Source of the DNA: Urechidicola croceus | GTDB taxonomy: Bacteria > Bacteroidota > Bacteroidia > Flavobacteriales > Flavobacteriaceae | Assembly: GCA_905181865.1 (NCBI GenBank) | Contig: CAJIZG010000004.1 | Span: 124,001 to 188,000 of the forward strand | Length of the DNA: 64,000 nucleotides | Direction: 5' to 3' | In this document: positions 9,143-17,753 of the stretch, piece by piece | How the letters are laid out: every line of letters starts with the position of its first letter | How positions within the stretch are numbered: the first letter of the stretch is position 1 | Position numbers and translations under genes: made by a program | Notes under the pieces: model-generated | Databases searched by the model: none | The model's input: the letters and a program-made list of their open reading frames with translations, nothing else | What the model was told of the DNA's origin: nothing

Positions 9143-10030
9143 ATGAAAGCATATATTTTTCCAGGACAGGGCGCGCAATTTTCAGGAATGGGATTGGACT
9201 TGTATGAAAACTCACCTTTAGCCAAAGATCTTTTTGAAAAAGCAAACAAAGTTCTTGGGTTTTCAATTACAGAGGTCATGTTCAAAGGGACTGCTGATGA
9301 ATTAAAACAAACGAAGGTAACGCAGCCAGCAATTTTTTTACATTCTGTTATTTTAGCAAAAGTTTTGGGTGATGATTTTAAGCCAGAAATGGTAGCAGGG
9401 CATTCTTTAGGAGAGTTTTCCGCTTTGGTGGCAAACGGAGTTGTAACTTTTCATGATGGGCTAACGTTGGTTTCTAAGCGAGCTTTAGCCATGCAAAAAG
9501 CATGTGAGGCTCAGCAATCTACTATGGCTGCAGTTTTGGGATTGGACGATCAAGTAGTAGAAGATGTGTGTCACGAGGTAGCGGGAATAGTAGTAGCAGC
9601 AAATTATAATTGTCCAGGTCAATTAGTGATTTCTGGAGAAGTAGCAGCAATTCATAAAGCGTGTGAATTATTAACTGAAAAAGGAGCAAGACGTGCTTTG
9701 GTATTGCCAGTTGGAGGTGCTTTTCATTCGCCGTTAATGGAGCCTGCTAGAGAAGAGTTATCAGCAGCGATTGCGGCAACGACTTTTAGTGAGCCAACTT
9801 GCCCAGTATATCAAAACGTAGTAGCGAAAGCTGTTACAAGTCCAAATGAGATTAAAGAGAATTTAATTGCTCAATTAACAGCACCTGTAAAATGGACACA
9901 ATGTATACAAGCCATGGTTGCCGATGGTGGAACAGAATTCGTTGAGGTTGGCCCAGGAAAAGTACTTCAAGGATTGATGCGTAAGATTGACCGTTTGGTT
10001 ACCGCAAGTGGCGCTACTTTTGAAGCGTAA
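9143..10030 (+). CDS. fabD: FabD, malonyl-CoA:ACP transacylase
   Basis: Transfers malonyl from CoA to acyl carrier protein, supplying fatty-acid elongation in the cytoplasm. At 295 residues it is normal length. Hallmarks are the N-terminal FPGQGAQ (oxyanion glutamine Q12), the nucleophile S88 in GHSLGEF and the catalytic histidine H195 in GGAFHSPLM. The C-terminal VEVGPGKVLQGLMRKI is also typical. Start ATG 9143 gives the canonical MKAYIFPGQGAQ. It is a single gene, terminated by a shared bidirectional hairpin before galE, and carries no neighbouring fab genes here. Confidence 0.97.
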   Translation: MKAYIFPGQGAQFSGMGLDLYENSPLAKDLFEKANKVLGFSITEVMFKGTADELKQTKVTQPAIFLHSVILAKVLGDDFKPEMVAGHSLGEFSALVANGVVTFHDGLTLVSKRALAMQKACEAQQSTMAAVLGLDDQVVEDVCHEVAGIVVAANYNCPGQLVISGEVAAIHKACELLTEKGARRALVLPVGGAFHSPLMEPAREELSAAIAATTFSEPTCPVYQNVVAKAVTSPNEIKENLIAQLTAPVKWTQCIQAMVADGGTEFVEVGPGKVLQGLMRKIDRLVTASGATFEA

Positions 10031-10038
10031 ATATTTCT

Positions 10039-10049
10039 GTCACTGCGAG
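10039..10049. repeat. Fragment of a REP-like element
   Basis: GTCACTGCGAG just after the fabD stop resembles the left arm of the GTCATTGCGAG family. The right arm is not recognisable. Confidence 0.25.
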
Positions 10050-10133
10050 AATGTTGATCGAATTACCTAGGAGTCTATTTATAATTAAGTGATTACTTTA
10101 TTTGTTCACTATTTCAAAATGACGACAAACTAT

Positions 10134-10175
10134 AAATAATAAATCCCAATCGATAAAGATTGGGATTTATTATTT
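10134..10175. terminator. Bidirectional terminator between fabD and galE
   Basis: A perfect 18-bp stem (10134-10151 with 10158-10175) with a 6-base GATAAA loop, A-rich on the left and T-rich on the right, so it can terminate transcription from both convergent genes. Confidence 0.92.
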
Positions 10176-10195
10176 GTATTTTAAAATTTAGCCGA

Positions 10196-11203
10196 TTATA
10201 AACCCTCTTGCCATTTCCAAGAACTAGCCAACCCTTCTTCTAAACTCATTTCGGTTTTCCATCCCAATTCGGTATTGGCCAAAGTTGTGTCTGCGTACGC
10301 AGTTACTATATCTCCAGCACGTCGTGGCGCAATTTTATAATTAACTTTCTTGCCAGTGGTCTTTTCAAAAGCATGTACAACTTCCAATACAGTACTTCCT
10401 TTTCCGGTTCCAATATTAAAATATTCACAGTTAGCTTTGTTTTTTTTATCTAAAAGTCGGTTTAAAGCAGCAATATGTGCCTTTGCCAAATCAACTACAT
10501 GGATATAGTCCCGAACGGCCGTTCCATCTGGTGTTGGATAATCATCTCCAAAAACAGAAAGTTCTTTTCTAATTCCAGCAGCAGTTTGAAGGACGAACGG
10601 AATTAAATTTTGAGGAACTCCTATGGGTAGTTCTCCAATTTTAGCAGATGGATGTGCTCCTATTGGATTGAAATACCGCAAGGCGATTGCTTTTAGATCG
10701 GTTGCTTTAGTAGTATCGCTAATAATTACTTCACCCATTTTTTTTGTAGCTCCATAAGGAGATTCTGCTTCTTTAGTTGGCGCATTTTCTGTAATTGGCA
10801 TTTCGTCTGCTTGTCCATAAACGGTACAAGAAGAACTGAAAATAAAATTTGATACATTGTTTACCACCATTTCCTTTAAAACATAAGTCAAAGTAGAAAT
10901 GTTATTTTCGTAATACTTTAATGGTTCATGAACACTTTCACCAACCGCTTTGGAAGCAGCGAAATGGATAACACCATCAACAGCATAATATTTAAAGAAG
11001 TGTTTTACGGCCTCTCTATCTTTTAAATCAATTTGCTCGTATCTTGGTTTGATACCAGTAATTGAGGTAATATTGTCTAATACTCCAATTGATGTATTTG
11101 ATAAATCATCGATTATGACAACGTCAAATCCTACGTTTTGTAATTCTACTACCGTATGAGATCCTATATATCCCAATCCACCTGTTACAAGTATTGTTTT
11201 CAT
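10196..11203 (-). CDS. galE: GalE, UDP-glucose 4-epimerase
   Basis: NAD-dependent short-chain dehydrogenase that interconverts UDP-glucose and UDP-galactose (or the N-acetyl forms) for glycan synthesis. Its 335 residues are full length. The Rossmann motif GGLGYIG lies at residues 8-14, and the catalytic pair Y150 and K154 is in SPYGATKK. Serines in FIFSSSCTVYG complete the active site, and RYFNPIGAHPS is the usual substrate-binding loop. It lies 107 bases downstream of a sugar aminotransferase gene on the same strand, suggesting surface-glycan nucleotide-sugar supply. Confidence 0.95.
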   Translation of the reverse strand: MKTILVTGGLGYIGSHTVVELQNVGFDVVIIDDLSNTSIGVLDNITSITGIKPRYEQIDLKDREAVKHFFKYYAVDGVIHFAASKAVGESVHEPLKYYENNISTLTYVLKEMVVNNVSNFIFSSSCTVYGQADEMPITENAPTKEAESPYGATKKMGEVIISDTTKATDLKAIALRYFNPIGAHPSAKIGELPIGVPQNLIPFVLQTAAGIRKELSVFGDDYPTPDGTAVRDYIHVVDLAKAHIAALNRLLDKKNKANCEYFNIGTGKGSTVLEVVHAFEKTTGKKVNYKIAPRRAGDIVTAYADTTLANTELGWKTEMSLEEGLASSWKWQEGL

Positions 11204-11310
11204 AATATTCTTATTTTTAAGATTACTGAGGAAGTCGAAGAGATTGTTAAGTCAATTATATATAGCTTTGACTCCGCTCAGCCAACATTCAATTTTACTC
11301 AGAATATAGT

Positions 11311-12462
11311 TTACTTATTAAAAAAATCTAATATCCTGTTTGTTATAAATGTTAATTGCTCTTCATCAAATTCAGTATGCATCGGTAAAGAGATGACTGT
11401 TTTGATTAGTTTATTTGTTACCTCAAAGTCTTCTTCATTATAGCGTTCATCTGCATATGCTTTTTGACGATGCAAAGCCACAGGATAATAAATAGCATTT
11501 GGAATGCTATTGTCTATTAAGTATTTGTGCAATGCATCCCTTTGTCCATTTGTGATTTTTAAAGTATATTGATGGAAAACATGGCAATTACAATTTTCAC
11601 AAATTGAACGGCAGACTTGGGTGGTTGGCGTAACTATAGAATCGATGCTTTTAAAGGCCTTATTATAGAACCGAGCAGCATTTCTACGCGCTTCACAGTA
11701 AGTATCAAGTAAGGGTAATTTAATTCTTAAAATAGCAGCTTGAACACTATCTAATCTAGAATTTACGCCAACTACATCGTGGTAATATCTTCGATACATT
11801 CCGTGATTTACAATACCTCTTATGGTATGTGCTAGATTATCATCATTTGTAAAAATGGCACCTCCATCACCATAACAGCCTAAGTTTTTAGAAGGGAAGA
11901 AAGAAGTAGTTCCAACAGTTCCCATGGTTCCTGCCTTCTTTACAGTTCCGTCACTAAATGTATAACTTGCTCCGATCGCCTGTGCGGTATCCTCAATTAC
12001 ACTTAGATTGTGCTTTTTAGCAATCTTTAATATGGCTTCCATATCGGCACATTGTCCAAATAAATGTACAGGAACAATTGCTTTTGTTTTTGGAGTAATG
12101 GCTTTTTTCAAAGCATCTAAATCCATATTAAAGGTGTCTTTTTCGACATCAATTAAAACTGGAGTTAATTTTAGCAATGCAATAACTTCCACAGTTGCAG
12201 CAAATGTAAAGTCAACGGTTATGACTTCATCGCCTTGTTCCAGTCCTAACCCCATCATTGCAATTTGCAATGCATCAGTTCCGTTTGCACAGGGAATTAC
12301 ATTTTTAACGTCTAAATAATCTTCTAAATCTTTTTGAAACCCGTGAACCTCCGGTCCATTGATAAAAGCGGTAGATTCAATAACATTAATAATAGAAGAA
12401 TCTACTGCAGATTTTATTTTTTCGTACTGACCTTTGAGGTCAACCATTTGAATTTTTTTCAT
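11311..12462 (-). CDS. DegT/DnrJ/EryC1/StrS-family sugar aminotransferase
   Basis: PLP-dependent aminotransferase of the family that aminates nucleotide-linked keto sugars. At 383 residues it is full length. The PLP lysine is K192 in TTSFFPSKNLGCYGDGGA. CANGTDALQIAMM and VPVHLFGQCADM are family landmarks. The product is probably an amino-deoxy sugar for O-antigen or capsule, but the substrate cannot be read from sequence. An unusual CENCNC cluster around residue 290 occurs in a variable loop. It precedes galE on the same strand. Confidence 0.88.
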   Translation of the reverse strand: MKKIQMVDLKGQYEKIKSAVDSSIINVIESTAFINGPEVHGFQKDLEDYLDVKNVIPCANGTDALQIAMMGLGLEQGDEVITVDFTFAATVEVIALLKLTPVLIDVEKDTFNMDLDALKKAITPKTKAIVPVHLFGQCADMEAILKIAKKHNLSVIEDTAQAIGASYTFSDGTVKKAGTMGTVGTTSFFPSKNLGCYGDGGAIFTNDDNLAHTIRGIVNHGMYRRYYHDVVGVNSRLDSVQAAILRIKLPLLDTYCEARRNAARFYNKAFKSIDSIVTPTTQVCRSICENCNCHVFHQYTLKITNGQRDALHKYLIDNSIPNAIYYPVALHRQKAYADERYNEEDFEVTNKLIKTVISLPMHTEFDEEQLTFITNRILDFFNK

Positions 12463-12657
12463 GCGTCTTTATTTAGTATTTTTTTATGATCACATGCCGT
12501 TTGCTATAAATCATTTCATTGAACGATAACTATTTTAGCAAGCTTGTTTCATAATTGAATTGCATTTTTCCAACTGCAAAAATACGCAATTTAAGCTTGA
12601 GATAAAGTGAAAACGAAGAGTTTTCAGTCCCAATAAGACTCCGAAATAGAATGGAGT

Positions 12658-13545
12658 TTAATCAAATAGATCTGAAGATAAATAGCGATCTCCGCGATCA
12701 CAAATTATTGCAACAACGACTCCTTTTTCTAGTTTTTCTGCAATTTTTATAGCGGTAGCAACAGAGCCTCCACTACTCATTCCACAAAAGACACCCTCTT
12801 CTTTAGTAAGTCTTTTTGCCATAGAACGGGCTTCTTCTTCGCTAACTTCTAATATACGGTCTACTTTTGAACGATTGAATATTTTAGGTAAATATTCAAT
12901 CGGCCATTTTCTTATTCCAGGAATTTTAGAGCCATCTGTGGGTTGAGCTCCGATAATTTGAATATTCGGATTTTGTTCTTTTAAATAGGTAGAGACTCCC
13001 ATAATGGTGCCGGTGGTTCCCATTGCAGAAACAAAATGTGTGATTTCTCCATCTGTATCTCTCCAAATTTCGGGCCCCGTGGTTTTATAGTGCGCTTTCC
13101 AATTATCGTCGTTCGCAAACTGATTCAACATAATATAGCCTTCTTCGCGTACCTTTTTGTCTGCATAATCACGTGAGCCTAAAATGCCAACTTTGGCAGG
13201 TGTTAAAGTTACTTTTGCTCCGTAGGCTCGCATAGTTTGTACACGTTCTTTAGTAGAATTTTCGGGTAAAACCAGTTCGATGTTCAATCCTAACAATTGA
13301 GCAATCATGGCTAGCGCTATTCCGGTATTTCCACTAGTAGCCTCAATTAATTTTGAATTTTGGTCAATTTCTTTTCTGTCTAGGGCAGACTGAATCATAT
13401 TGTGTGCTGCCCGGTCTTTTAAGCTTCCTCCAGGATTATTCCCTTCTAATTTAAATAATAATTGAACACCTTTTTTAGCGAAAACTCGATGCGCTTTAAC
13501 AAGAGGCGTATTTCCAATAATATCTAATAAATTATGCGTGTTCAT
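12658..13545 (-). CDS. cysM: CysM, cysteine synthase
   Basis: PLP enzyme making cysteine from O-acetylserine (or O-phosphoserine) and sulfide or thiosulfate. At 295 residues its length suits the CysM branch. The PLP lysine is K43 in NPGGSLKDRAA, the substrate loop TSGNTG is at residues 70-75, and GTTGTIMGVSTYLK is the phosphate-binding loop. It lies 145 bases downstream of the serine acetyltransferase gene on the same strand, so the pair completes the serine-to-cysteine route. Confidence 0.93.
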   Translation of the reverse strand: MNTHNLLDIIGNTPLVKAHRVFAKKGVQLLFKLEGNNPGGSLKDRAAHNMIQSALDRKEIDQNSKLIEATSGNTGIALAMIAQLLGLNIELVLPENSTKERVQTMRAYGAKVTLTPAKVGILGSRDYADKKVREEGYIMLNQFANDDNWKAHYKTTGPEIWRDTDGEITHFVSAMGTTGTIMGVSTYLKEQNPNIQIIGAQPTDGSKIPGIRKWPIEYLPKIFNRSKVDRILEVSEEEARSMAKRLTKEEGVFCGMSSGGSVATAIKIAEKLEKGVVVAIICDRGDRYLSSDLFD

Positions 13546-13690
13546 TATTTTTATTTTAAAAGGATATGAATTTGTTTTATTACCGCTACTAAAGTACTTC
13601 TCTATCTTAAAAAAATGTATCGAAAATTAAGGATATTTATTCTCTATAAACCGATTGAAATCAGAAAGATGCTCAAACTAACGCGTAAAA

Positions 13691-14476
13691 CTATTTCTTA
13701 GGCTTCATTTTGGTTTCAGGCTTGTGATACACAAAAGAGTTTTCTGGAACAGAACTTGTAATCCATACGTTACCCCCAATAACACTATTTGCTCCGATGG
13801 TCGTTTCTCCGCCTAGAATTGTTGCATTTGCGTAAATAACAACATTTTCTTCAACCGTGGGATGACGTTTGGTGTTTTGCAAACTCTTTTTCACTTGCAA
13901 TGCTCCTAAGGTTACACCTTGGTAAATTTTTACATTGTCTTTAATTATACTGGTTTCTCCAATAACAATTCCAGTGGCATGATCTATAAAAAATGATTCT
14001 CCAATGGTAGCTCCAGGGTGAATATCTACTCCCGTAAGTCGGTGTGCATATTCACTCATTAATCGAGGAATTAGAGGGACATCTAAATTAAATAACTCAT
14101 TGCAAAATCTGTGAATTGCGATTGCAAAAAAACCAGGGTAGGCAATATATACTTCTTCGACACTATTTGAAGCTGGATCAAAATCGACACAAGCTTTTGC
14201 ATCAAAATTTAGTTTTTCTAGCAGTGTAGGTAAAGTTTGAAGAAAAGCATCCCAAACATTGGCACAGGGTATTGATTCGTCAAAACACGCCAAATTGTAC
14301 ATCTCAGAAAATAGAGATTCTAATTTATTAATATTTGTTTCTACGCAAGATTTTGCATCAAATAATGTGTGAAATAAATCATCTGTAAATTGCTCTGTTT
14401 TGTACTTTACGCTAAAATCAAGACGCGGTGTTGCCCTGTTAGAAATAATTTTCTTAATGATAGAGTCTTTGGTCAT
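13691..14476 (-). CDS. cysE: Serine O-acetyltransferase (CysE/EpsC type)
   Basis: Acetylates serine with acetyl-CoA, the first committed step of cysteine synthesis. The 261-residue protein has an alpha-helical N-terminal half and a C-terminal left-handed beta helix built of hexapeptide repeats, seen in [41 protein letters not shown]. The HPGA and [10 protein letters not shown] segments hold the catalytic residues. The C-terminal tail ends [11 protein letters not shown] rather than in the isoleucine typical of tails that bind cysteine synthase. It lies 48 bases after the leuA stop and upstream of cysM. Confidence 0.92.
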   Translation of the reverse strand: MTKDSIIKKIISNRATPRLDFSVKYKTEQFTDDLFHTLFDAKSCVETNINKLESLFSEMYNLACFDESIPCANVWDAFLQTLPTLLEKLNFDAKACVDFDPASNSVEEVYIAYPGFFAIAIHRFCNELFNLDVPLIPRLMSEYAHRLTGVDIHPGATIGESFFIDHATGIVIGETSIIKDNVKIYQGVTLGALQVKKSLQNTKRHPTVEENVVIYANATILGGETTIGANSVIGGNVWITSSVPENSFVYHKPETKMKPKK

Positions 14477-14524
14477 TAGGTTGGATTTTCAATTTTGTAA
14501 AACTACGAAATGTAGTCGACTAAA

Positions 14525-15682
14525 TTAAAGAACTTTACTTATTTCCATTAACTCATGAATGTCTTGATCAACGACTTCTTTTTTCTGATCGGCATATTTT
14601 AAGAACTCTGGATATAAGGCGTCTAATTGAAATTTCGTCAATTCATATCCTACGTTTTTAGCGCGGTATGCCAATGCTGCTCTACCACTGCGGGCCGTTA
14701 AAACTATAGAAGATTTCGTTACACCTACGTCAGTAGGATCCATGATCTCATAAGTCTCGCGATTTTTAATCACGCCATCTTGATGAATTCCAGAACTATG
14801 AGCGAAGGCGTTATCACCAACAATTGCTTTATTAGGTTGTACATACATACCCATGTGTTCTTGAACCATTTTACTTGTTTCAAATAACATTTGAGTATTA
14901 ATATTAGTGTCTAAATTTAAATGTGGATGTTGCTTCATGATCATCACTACTTCTTCTAAAGCAGTGTTTCCAGCGCGTTCTCCAATTCCATTAATTGTAC
15001 ATTCTATTTGACGAGCACCATTTTGAACTCCTGCAATAGCATTCGCAGTTGCTAACCCTAAATCATTATGGCAATGGCAAGAAAGAGTTACATTTTCAAT
15101 ACCCTTTACATTTTCTTTTAAGTACTTTATTTTTGCTCCATATTCTTCTGGCAAACAATAACCAGTAGTATCTGGGATATTTAAAACAGTAGCACCTGCT
15201 TTAATAACAGCTTCACAAACTCTTGCTAAATATTCGTTATCTGTTCTTCCTGCATCTTCGGCATAAAATTCAACATCTTCAACGAAAGATTTTGCATAAG
15301 AAACTGCGGCAATTGCACGCTCAATAATGATTTCTGGAGTGGTGTTAAATTTAAATTTTATATGCGATTCAGAAGTTCCAATCCCGGTATGAATTCTAGG
15401 TCGCTTTGCATGAACCAGAGCTGCTGCCGCAATTTTTATATCGTTTTTATGAGCACGAGTTAAACCGCAAACAGTAGCGTTTTTAACTAATTTTGAAATC
15501 TCTTCAACAGATTTAAAATCACCAGGACTTGATACCGGAAAACCCGCTTCAATGATGTCAACACCGAGTGAGTCAAGTTGCTCTGCAATTATTAATTTTT
15601 GATCCGTATTTAACTTACAACCTGGAACTTGTTCACCATCTCTAAGAGTAGTGTCAAAAATTTGAACTCGATTTGTACTCAT
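14525..15682 (-). CDS. leuA: 2-isopropylmalate synthase, short form (LeuA)
   Basis: Condenses acetyl-CoA with 2-ketoisovalerate in leucine synthesis. The HMGL-like TIM barrel is complete: DTTLRDGEQ at residues 10-18, [11 protein letters not shown], the metal-binding HxH in [16 protein letters not shown], and [15 protein letters not shown]. At 385 residues it lacks the ~120-residue C-terminal LeuA regulatory domain of the long form, so leucine feedback inhibition is not expected. No leuBCD genes occur in the window. A citramalate or homocitrate synthase is an alternative; motif wording favours LeuA. It is divergent from the gene at 15833 across a gap that holds a palindrome. Confidence 0.8.
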   Translation of the reverse strand: MSTNRVQIFDTTLRDGEQVPGCKLNTDQKLIIAEQLDSLGVDIIEAGFPVSSPGDFKSVEEISKLVKNATVCGLTRAHKNDIKIAAAALVHAKRPRIHTGIGTSESHIKFKFNTTPEIIIERAIAAVSYAKSFVEDVEFYAEDAGRTDNEYLARVCEAVIKAGATVLNIPDTTGYCLPEEYGAKIKYLKENVKGIENVTLSCHCHNDLGLATANAIAGVQNGARQIECTINGIGERAGNTALEEVVMIMKQHPHLNLDTNINTQMLFETSKMVQEHMGMYVQPNKAIVGDNAFAHSSGIHQDGVIKNRETYEIMDPTDVGVTKSSIVLTARSGRAALAYRAKNVGYELTKFQLDALYPEFLKYADQKKEVVDQDIHELMEISKVL

Positions 15683-15779
15683 TATTTAAATAATTTTATC
15701 ACTTTTGAATATTCAAAAATAGGTATGTATTATGAGATTGATTTCATTTTAATTGATTCTATTACTACATTCAGACAAT

Positions 15780-15802
15780 ACAACAAACTCATAACTTGTT
15801 GT
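15780..15802. promoter_or_regulatory. Palindrome in the leuA divergent intergenic region
   Basis: Perfect 7-bp arms ACAACAA and TTGTTGT separated by 9 bases, placed between the divergent leuA and the gene at 15833. It could be an operator for either gene or a small hairpin. No regulator gene is adjacent. Confidence 0.3.
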
Positions 15803-15832
15803 AAATCATAAATATAAAACGATTTATTTACA

Positions 15833-17380
15833 ATGGCTACAGAAAAAAATGACGCATTATTTACCTTGATAAAGTCTTTGTCAAAATCTGAAAAACGTCA
15901 GTTTAAATTGTATGTAGGAAGGCTGGGAGGAAATGCAGATGCAAATTTTATAGCATTGTTTAACATTTTAGATAAACAAACTTCCTATAACGAGAGACAG
16001 ATTCTTCAAAACACGCATATTAAGAAGCAGCAATTATCAAATTCCAAAGCACATCTGTATAAGCAATTGTTAATTAGTTTGCGTTTGAGCCCTTTACATC
16101 AAAATGTAAAAAGTTATCTTAGAGAGCAAATTGATTTTGCTACGATTTTGTATAATAAGGGATTGTACAAGCAAAGTTTAAAGTTATTAGATAAAGCCAA
16201 GAATATGGCAATTGAAAACGAAGAGAATAATCTGGCTTATGAAATAGTAGAGTTAGAGAAAGTCATTGAATCACAATATATTACAAGGAGTTTGGGGAAT
16301 AGAGCTGATGTGTTGGCTGTCCAAGCAAAGGAATTAAGCATGAGAAATGTAACGATAAGTAAATTATCAAATTTATCGTTACAATTATATAGTTGGATGT
16401 TACAAAAAGGATATGCCAAGAGTAATGATGATATAGAATTAGTGACGGATTATTTTAATTCTAGAATGCCAGAATATAAAATTGCTCAATTGGGATTTAT
16501 GGAGAAAATGTTTCTTTATAAGGCATATTTATGGTATAGTCTGATAACGCAAGATTTTATAAGTAGTTACCGGTATTCCCAAAAATGGATAGATATATTT
16601 AACGATAAACCCAACATGAAAAAGGTAAATCCTATTTTTTATTTAAAAGGGTATAATTATCTGTTAGAGTCCTTGTTTATGATTAAGCATCATAAAAAAT
16701 TCAGATCAACCTTAGAAGATTTGAAATTAGATATGGATACCAAGAAATTTTCAATGAATGATAATACAGAAGTGTTGGCTTCTATTTATTATTATCAGAA
16801 TCGTTTGAATTTATTCTTTTTAGAAGCTGATTTTTCGAAGGGTGTTTTATATGTTCCCGAGGTATTGAAAGAGGTAAATCAATTTAAATTAAAAATTGAT
16901 GAACACCATATCATGGTTTTTTATTACAAAATTGGTTGTATGTATTTTGGTGTTGCAGATTATGAGAACTGTATTTTGTATTTGAATAAAATCATATCGA
17001 ATAAAGAATTGGCGATGAGAGAAGATCTATTGTGTTTTTCGAGGGTGTTGAATTTAGTGGCGCATTATGAAGCGGGTTTAGATGAGAATATTGAAAGTTT
17101 AATAAAGTCCACCTTTAAGTTTTTAATTAAGATGAATGATCTTCACGCTGTTCAAAGGAAAATGATTGAATTTTTGAGGAGTTTGACTGAGATGTATCCT
17201 AGTGAATTAAGGGCTGCATTTAAAAAATTACATGCCGAATTGAAGGTTTATGAAAATCATCCATATGAAAAACGATCTTTTTTATATTTAGATATACTTT
17301 CATGGTTAGAAAGTAATATTGAAGGAATTCCGATACCTGAAATAATCAATAGAAAAAATAAGTTATTAAAGAGTGAATAG
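15833..17380 (+). CDS. Hypothetical helical-repeat protein of Flavobacteria
   Basis: 515-residue protein that I cannot assign. It opens MATEKNDALFTLIKSLSKSEKRQFKLYVGRLG and is predicted by eye to be almost entirely alpha-helical, with irregular TPR-like segments such as LYNKGLYKQSLKLLDKAKNMAIENEE (about residues 105-130) and a second set near residues 355-400. There is no signal peptide, membrane segment or catalytic motif. It stands between leuA and the ilv operon on the ilv strand, but the attenuator-like leader separates it from ilvD. The role is unknown. Confidence 0.7.
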   Translation: MATEKNDALFTLIKSLSKSEKRQFKLYVGRLGGNADANFIALFNILDKQTSYNERQILQNTHIKKQQLSNSKAHLYKQLLISLRLSPLHQNVKSYLREQIDFATILYNKGLYKQSLKLLDKAKNMAIENEENNLAYEIVELEKVIESQYITRSLGNRADVLAVQAKELSMRNVTISKLSNLSLQLYSWMLQKGYAKSNDDIELVTDYFNSRMPEYKIAQLGFMEKMFLYKAYLWYSLITQDFISSYRYSQKWIDIFNDKPNMKKVNPIFYLKGYNYLLESLFMIKHHKKFRSTLEDLKLDMDTKKFSMNDNTEVLASIYYYQNRLNLFFLEADFSKGVLYVPEVLKEVNQFKLKIDEHHIMVFYYKIGCMYFGVADYENCILYLNKIISNKELAMREDLLCFSRVLNLVAHYEAGLDENIESLIKSTFKFLIKMNDLHAVQRKMIEFLRSLTEMYPSELRAAFKKLHAELKVYENHPYEKRSFLYLDILSWLESNIEGIPIPEIINRKNKLLKSE

Positions 17381-17419
17381 GAATCTTTTAAAAAAATGAA
17401 TTTTTCGAAAAAATAGTTA

Positions 17420-17427
17420 TATTTTTG
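17420..17427 (+). promoter_or_regulatory. Candidate -7 box of the ilv leader promoter
   Basis: TATTTTTG matches TAnnTTTG and lies 9 bases before the leader-peptide ATG, so the leader transcript may be almost leaderless. The -33 region is T-rich without a clear TTG. Confidence 0.35.
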
Positions 17428-17436
17428 TCTCCATAA

Positions 17437-17499
17437 ATGAATAAAATAGTTAAAAGTAGTATGTCAATTTTAGTCAACTGCGTGGTTATTACCGCATAA
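17437..17499 (+). CDS. ilv operon leader peptide (candidate)
   Basis: A 20-codon reading frame starting ATG at 17437 and ending TAA at 17497-17499. It reads MNKIVKSSM then SILVNCVVITA. Eight of twenty codons specify isoleucine (3), leucine (1) or valine (4), clustered in ILVNCVVI, exactly the amino acids made by the operon that follows. A T-tailed hairpin lies about 40 bases downstream. By analogy with the E. coli ilvGMEDA leader, ribosome stalling on these codons would report branched-chain aminoacyl-tRNA shortage. There is no Shine-Dalgarno sequence, as is usual in this phylum. Expression is not proven. Confidence 0.65.
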   Translation: MNKIVKSSMSILVNCVVITA

Positions 17500-17537
17500 G
17501 TGATAAAGGAATGATATAATATTGACAGAAAATATAT

Positions 17538-17567
17538 AACCTTCCTTGAAAACGGGAGGTTTTTTTG
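17538..17567 (+). terminator. Attenuator terminator of the ilv leader
   Basis: AACCTTCC (17538-17545) pairs with GGGAGGTT (17554-17561, one G-T pair) around an 8-base loop and is followed by a run of T. An alternative pairing of AAGGAA (17506-17511) with TTCCTT (17542-17547) would break this stem and could serve as the antiterminator. Confidence 0.7.
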
Positions 17568-17753
17568 TGAATTAAATAAAAACATTTTTAATATATAGAT
17601 GTGATTGGTGTAAAATGGAATATAATAACGTATTGAAATTAAGCATGTTGAATGCTTTATTTGAGTTTTGCATATTGTAAAAAAAGTGAATAATTGCAAA
17701 TAAAATAAAAGACTCAAGGTACTTTTGAATAATTATAAAAGAATCAAACTTAG
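17568..17753 (+). other. ilvD 5' untranslated stretch with no visible gene
   Basis: AT-rich sequence between the attenuator hairpin and the ilvD ATG. I see no second hairpin with a T tract, no complete promoter and no coding signal. Confidence 0.4.
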
